Source: Luidia sarsii (Eukaryota; Echinodermata; Asteroidea; Paxillosida; Luidiidae). From it: a stretch of 64,000 bases of DNA. The first letter of the stretch is position 1. Every line of letters starts with the position of its first letter. Positions 60,761-64,000 of the stretch are shown in pieces. The notes under the pieces are model-generated. The model was given only the letters and a program-made list of their open reading frames with translations, was not told the origin of the DNA and did not search any database. Location: positions 8,782,163-8,846,162 of the forward strand of contig OX465109.1 in the NCBI GenBank assembly GCA_949987565.1, in the 5' to 3' direction. The translations under genes and the position numbers were made by a program.

Positions 60761-62324
60761 TGTGTGTGTGCATGCAATCGGGCAGTAAACTGAGTAAACA
60801 TAGTGCATTTGTAATTGCACGTTGAGTAGGGCAGACCCTCGTGGAAGTACATTCGCCTCCACGCAAACTCGTATCACATCTCTGAGCACATTATTACTAA
60901 GCGCACCATGCATCTTACACGCTCCAAGAGCGAGCAAGTTCGGTGGAGGAAATCCAGTCACTTCCTGGGGTAGGCACGCAGGGAAGACGCGGGCCTACCC
61001 AGCTTCAAGGGAAAGGAGGGAGAAAGGAGAGTTTGGTGGGAAGGGTGCTTGGCAGCTGTCCTATTAGATTAACTCGGTTCACTCGAGCCCAGAAGGAAAT
61101 CATTCAATAAACCCATTCCGCCTCTGTCGATAGCGAGTTAAGGCAAGCCGGCAGGACGGTGCGAATGAGTCACCGAGTTATTGCAGAACGCCAGTACGAT
61201 TTTCCTAATGCCACACTGTTGGCTGACTAACAGAAAGCATTAAGAGAGCACTCTCTTCAAAAAAGTAGAACGGCGCCTGAACGGCTTTTCGAATCTGTGT
61301 CAGGGATGCTAGGGTGTAATGGGCCCTTATTAATATATACGGATCCCTGGATCAGGCGTCGGGCGGTCGTGCCCTTCGCACGCGAAACCCGGAAATACGG
61401 GTGGGATGTTGTTCCCCCGAGTATTGACATGCGACGTCTTGTTCGGTAAAGAGTGGGCCTAAATACCTGCTTAGAAGATGTGACTGAAAGATCGCTTCTT
61501 TAATATCTGTGACTTCTTCGAAGCGTCTGAGAGACAATGAACACGAAGCCGAAAAGCCCGAGCCCGAGCCTTCGGCTTGGGTTTCGGGAAACAAAGTGGC
61601 TCCATTTTTAAAAGGACCCCAGACCCTGGGCTACCCGAGGGTAGCGAGGATGCGAGCCATGTCTTAGGGTCTTATAGACCCTCAACCAAGAACCTCAACC
61701 CGTGTTTTCATAGGCCATTCACGAAATGAAGGCTTACTAAGCCTTAGAGGCTCGGACTATAGGCTTCGGACGCGGACACAATCATCAGATCTCCTTTACC
61801 CGTGATAATGTTATGGGCGTCTATATAGAAACAATAGTTTGACGCCAATTTCATGGTGAAAACACAATAGGTTTCCCTAACAAGCCAGCAAACCTTCAAA
61901 TTCGGATGACAAACCACAGCCTAGTTCAAGTTTCGGGTTGTATCAGACGGAGACGAAGCCTGAGCCCGAGCCTGATTCGTAACGGCCGGGTCAGCCATAG
62001 ACGCGATCGGCTAGATAGAGCCCTTTTTCAAAACCCGGAACCTTTTCAGGCTCCGGCTTTGGCTTTTCTTTCTTTCGTCCATTTTCAAATACTGCACAAG
62101 GCATGAAAACGGGTGGCCTTTGTTTTTGAATGTTATATATGCCGGTACTGCATTTTGAAAAATAATTAGAAGCTTCAACTGCACCAAAATGGTAAGTGCA
62201 ACCTGTGATTTCAGCTTTTGGATTACAGAGACGAAGCCGCAGCCGAAGCCCATGCCGGGTTTTGGAAAAGGGCCCTAGGCATAAAAAAAGAAAGTTTCAC
62301 CCCGTTTGGGGCAATATCACGCAC

Positions 62325-62772
62325 CGCTCCCAGCGCTTGGAACTCCAGCGGTAGGTTGTGCTCGGGGTAGACGTTGGCGAGGTACCAGCGGAAATCCTTG
62401 CAGCCCAGGCGGTGCCTGAGCGCCGCCTGCCCGGCCACGTCGCCCGGCTCGGCCATCCGGTAGGCCGGCGTGATGGCGTAGAGCAGCGCTCTCGTGCGGT
62501 CGTCGGCCCAGACGTCCAGCAGGCGCCGGTTGTTGCGCAGCACGGTGGCCTGGGCGCCCCCGGGGCCGGGGAAGTCGTAGGGGGCGCCGGAGCGGAAGAC
62601 GTGGCCCACGTGGGAGCAGGGCACGATCTCCAGGGAGCCGCCGCACTGCCAGGCCTTGAAGGAGAGCTCCAGGTTCTCGCCTCCCCAGATCCTCATGCCG
62701 GGATCGTAGCCGCCCAGACGGAGGAAGAAGTCCCTATGGACGGATAGCAGGCCGCCAGCGATGGTGGGTGTC
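62325..62772 (-). CDS. GALNT (minus gene) exon: fused catalytic exon
   Basis: 448 bp: one base completing a codon, then 149 codons. The acceptor is ATTATAG and the donor GTGCGT, phase 0. It reads [59 protein letters not shown], then RSGAPYDFPGPGGAQ, later DVWADDRTRALLYAI, and ends CKDFRWYLANVYPEHNLP LEFQALGA. This one exon spans what is split over 37005-37122, 39262-39442 and 40706-40845 in the plus gene. The WGGEN motif and metal-ligand His are kept. The exon is strongly GC-rich compared with its surroundings. Its start boundary has the same phase as the plus gene's exon at 37005. Confidence 0.95.
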
Positions 62773-63299
62773 CTATAATGAGCAGAATGGGGGGGGGGAT
62801 CCGTAAGACATGGATAGGGCCCAGTCAAATGAGAATCGGCTTGTGAAAGGACAAACTATTTAAAATACTGGGCAAAATTTAACCAACAAATATTGACCAA
62901 CGCTACTGTAAAAGTTTAGGCCCAACGCTGAGTGCAATAAAAAAATGTGGCGAAGAAATGGATCGCCGATGTCAAGGGATATCGCATCGAGAGGGAGAGA
63001 GACTGGCAGACACCGAAAGAGAGACAGACATGCAGTCACAAAGAGGTTGAGCAACTAGCAACGTCGGTTGAAATACCAACTGGTAAAATCTTGAGTCAAT
63101 GAAACCGCAAAACTGTTGGATTGTATAGTTAAAAAAGTGCGATCTGTCACTTCTGAAAGAACCAGAGCAGTGTTTTTTTGGGGGAGTGATTTTGTCCTAC
63201 GTTTCTCCAGAGAACAAAGTCGATTCATGTTCTCAGACGCGGGCAATTATATATTACAGGCCTCTAGCGCCAGCACAATTCTTACCGCCATAATACAAC

Positions 63300-63673
63300 T
63301 GAATGGTCCATTGTCCAGTGCATGCCCGCCGCGCCCGACAAGTAAAGCCAGACAGACCGCCAGGTATGCGCGCGCACACCCGAGTGGACCCTGCGCTCCA
63401 GACTGGGAAACCCGCGCCGTATAGCGCGGGCGTTTCAATGGCGGACGGGCACCATGGCGCACGGTTTCAGTGACTACGGCTGGACAAAAACAACAACATA
63501 ATTAGGCCTGCGTGCCACTTTCTACTGAGAAATAATCGGCAGCCGTTTTGTGGGATCACACGGGACGGGATGCTGTCTACGGCCGACGAGGGACAGGCTC
63601 CCGGAGTTCGTGTCGGAGTGGTTTTGAAGTCGGCAGCTAGTATAAGATACTATAAGAACAACACATCATCGAG
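63300..63673 (+). promoter_or_regulatory. CpG-rich patch ending in a consensus splice donor
   Basis: This stretch has many CpG (for example CGCCGCGCCCGAC, CCGCGCCGTATAGCGCGGGC) in a CpG-poorer neighbourhood, and it ends GAG then GTGAGT at 63673/63674 on the plus strand. It could be a promoter with a non-coding first exon of a divergent gene or an alternative start region. It could equally be chance. Confidence 0.2.
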
Positions 63674-63723
63674 GTGAGTCGATGGCGGAATAGACGCCAG
63701 GCTTTGGAATCCTGATTTATTGG

Positions 63724-63785
63724 TTGATTAACTGACTGACTGACTGACTGACTGACTGACTGACTGACTGACTTACTTACTTACT
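63724..63785. repeat. ACTG microsatellite
   Basis: About ten GACT units followed by TTAC units. Confidence 0.9.
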
Positions 63786-64000
63786 TTGCCTAGTGTCTAA
63801 GTGACTGGCTATAGTAACTGGCTAGCTAATTACTATCAATTCAACTCCTCAAACAGCATAAACATGACGGTTGAATTGAAGGAGAGAAATAAATAAATAA
63901 ATACTGTTTTTTACCTTTGCAAAGAAAACCTTATTCCGAATTCAGGAGGGATACAAACAAATAAGGGAAAATATACGAAGTGGGATAATTGCACTTAAAA

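Larger units (their letters stand above)
56163..62772 (-). other. Second GALNT gene, minus strand, 3' part (four exons)
   Basis: Gene-level entry for another GT27 polypeptide GalNAc-transferase, convergent with the first. Exons in transcript order are 62772-62325, 58744-58628, 56998-56849 and 56318-56163, all GT-AG with continuous phase, giving 289 residues plus stop. Seen: second half of the catalytic domain with WGGEN and VGHVFR, then the three lectin repeats. The three lectin-domain introns fall at the same places and phase 0 as in the plus-strand gene, but two catalytic-domain introns of that gene are absent. Divergence is marked (EVWMD becomes DVWAD, PYTFPGG becomes PYDFPGP). It does not clearly match one vertebrate subfamily from memory, so no symbol is given. 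The upstream exons, including the one with DxH, lie beyond the right edge; I found none in 62773-64000. Confidence 0.93.
62773..64000 (-). other. Upstream intron of the minus-strand GALNT gene (partial)
   Basis: The exon at 62772 begins in mid-codon, so intron continues to the right edge. It holds a CpG-rich patch at about 63300-63680 and an ACTG microsatellite. No GALNT exon was seen. Confidence 0.55.

Noticed and set aside
60152..60961. Gly/Arg/Ala-rich 269-residue frame on the minus strand
   Set aside because: Generated by the 11-bp repeat, with equivalent frames in other registers.

Overview
This window is animal nuclear DNA: sparse short exons with canonical GT-AG introns, long introns full of tandem and transposon-derived repeats, and no bacterial-type gene packing. 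The coding sequence resembles deuterostome proteins. The background is dense in self-complementary words such as TACATGTA and TACCGGTA, which suggests a marine invertebrate deuterostome (echinoderm, hemichordate or cephalochordate). I cannot fix the species from sequence alone.

Two protein-coding genes are recognisable, and both encode polypeptide N-acetylgalactosaminyltransferases (GALNT, CAZy family GT27), the Golgi enzymes that start mucin-type O-glycosylation. They point towards each other. The plus-strand gene enters from the left and contributes seven exons (12644-48529): the second half of the catalytic domain and the whole C-terminal ricin-type lectin domain. It closely resembles the GALNT1/GALNT13 subfamily. 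The minus-strand gene enters from the right and contributes four exons (62772 down to 56163) covering almost the same part of the protein. It is more diverged, and three catalytic exons of its neighbour correspond to one uninterrupted exon. About 7.6 kb separate the two stop codons. The N-terminal halves (cytoplasmic tail, membrane anchor, stem, and the first part of the GT-A fold with the DxH motif) lie outside the window or were not found in it.

Layout: 1-12643, upstream intron of the plus-strand gene (58-bp minisatellite, several MITE-like families, TACATG-rich tracts). 12815-37004, a 24-kb intron with a 22-bp minisatellite, a CT tract at 19.3-20.1 kb, a 528-bp terminal-inverted-repeat element, three hammerhead-like repeats, a 32-bp minisatellite, a GA tract at 30.8-31.4 kb and tRNA-derived SINE-like copies. 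37005-48529, the six 3' exons, with a GAG-rich intron, hairpin elements and a ~185-bp satellite. 48530-56162, intergenic, with a 117-bp in-frame repeat, an ATGCAT-rich array and a 37-bp array. 56163-62772, the minus-strand gene, with a 1.3-kb array of 60-bp units and an 11-bp GC-rich repeat in its introns. 62773-64000, the start of its upstream intron, with a CpG-rich patch.

The most noteworthy non-coding material is: a dispersed hairpin family whose copies carry 1 to about 22 units of the same 60-bp minisatellite; a triple repeat matching much of the hammerhead ribozyme core; perfect terminal inverted repeats with TTA target duplications; and inverted repeat pairs positioned so that they could pair in the GALNT pre-mRNA. 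No new gene system beyond these was identified.
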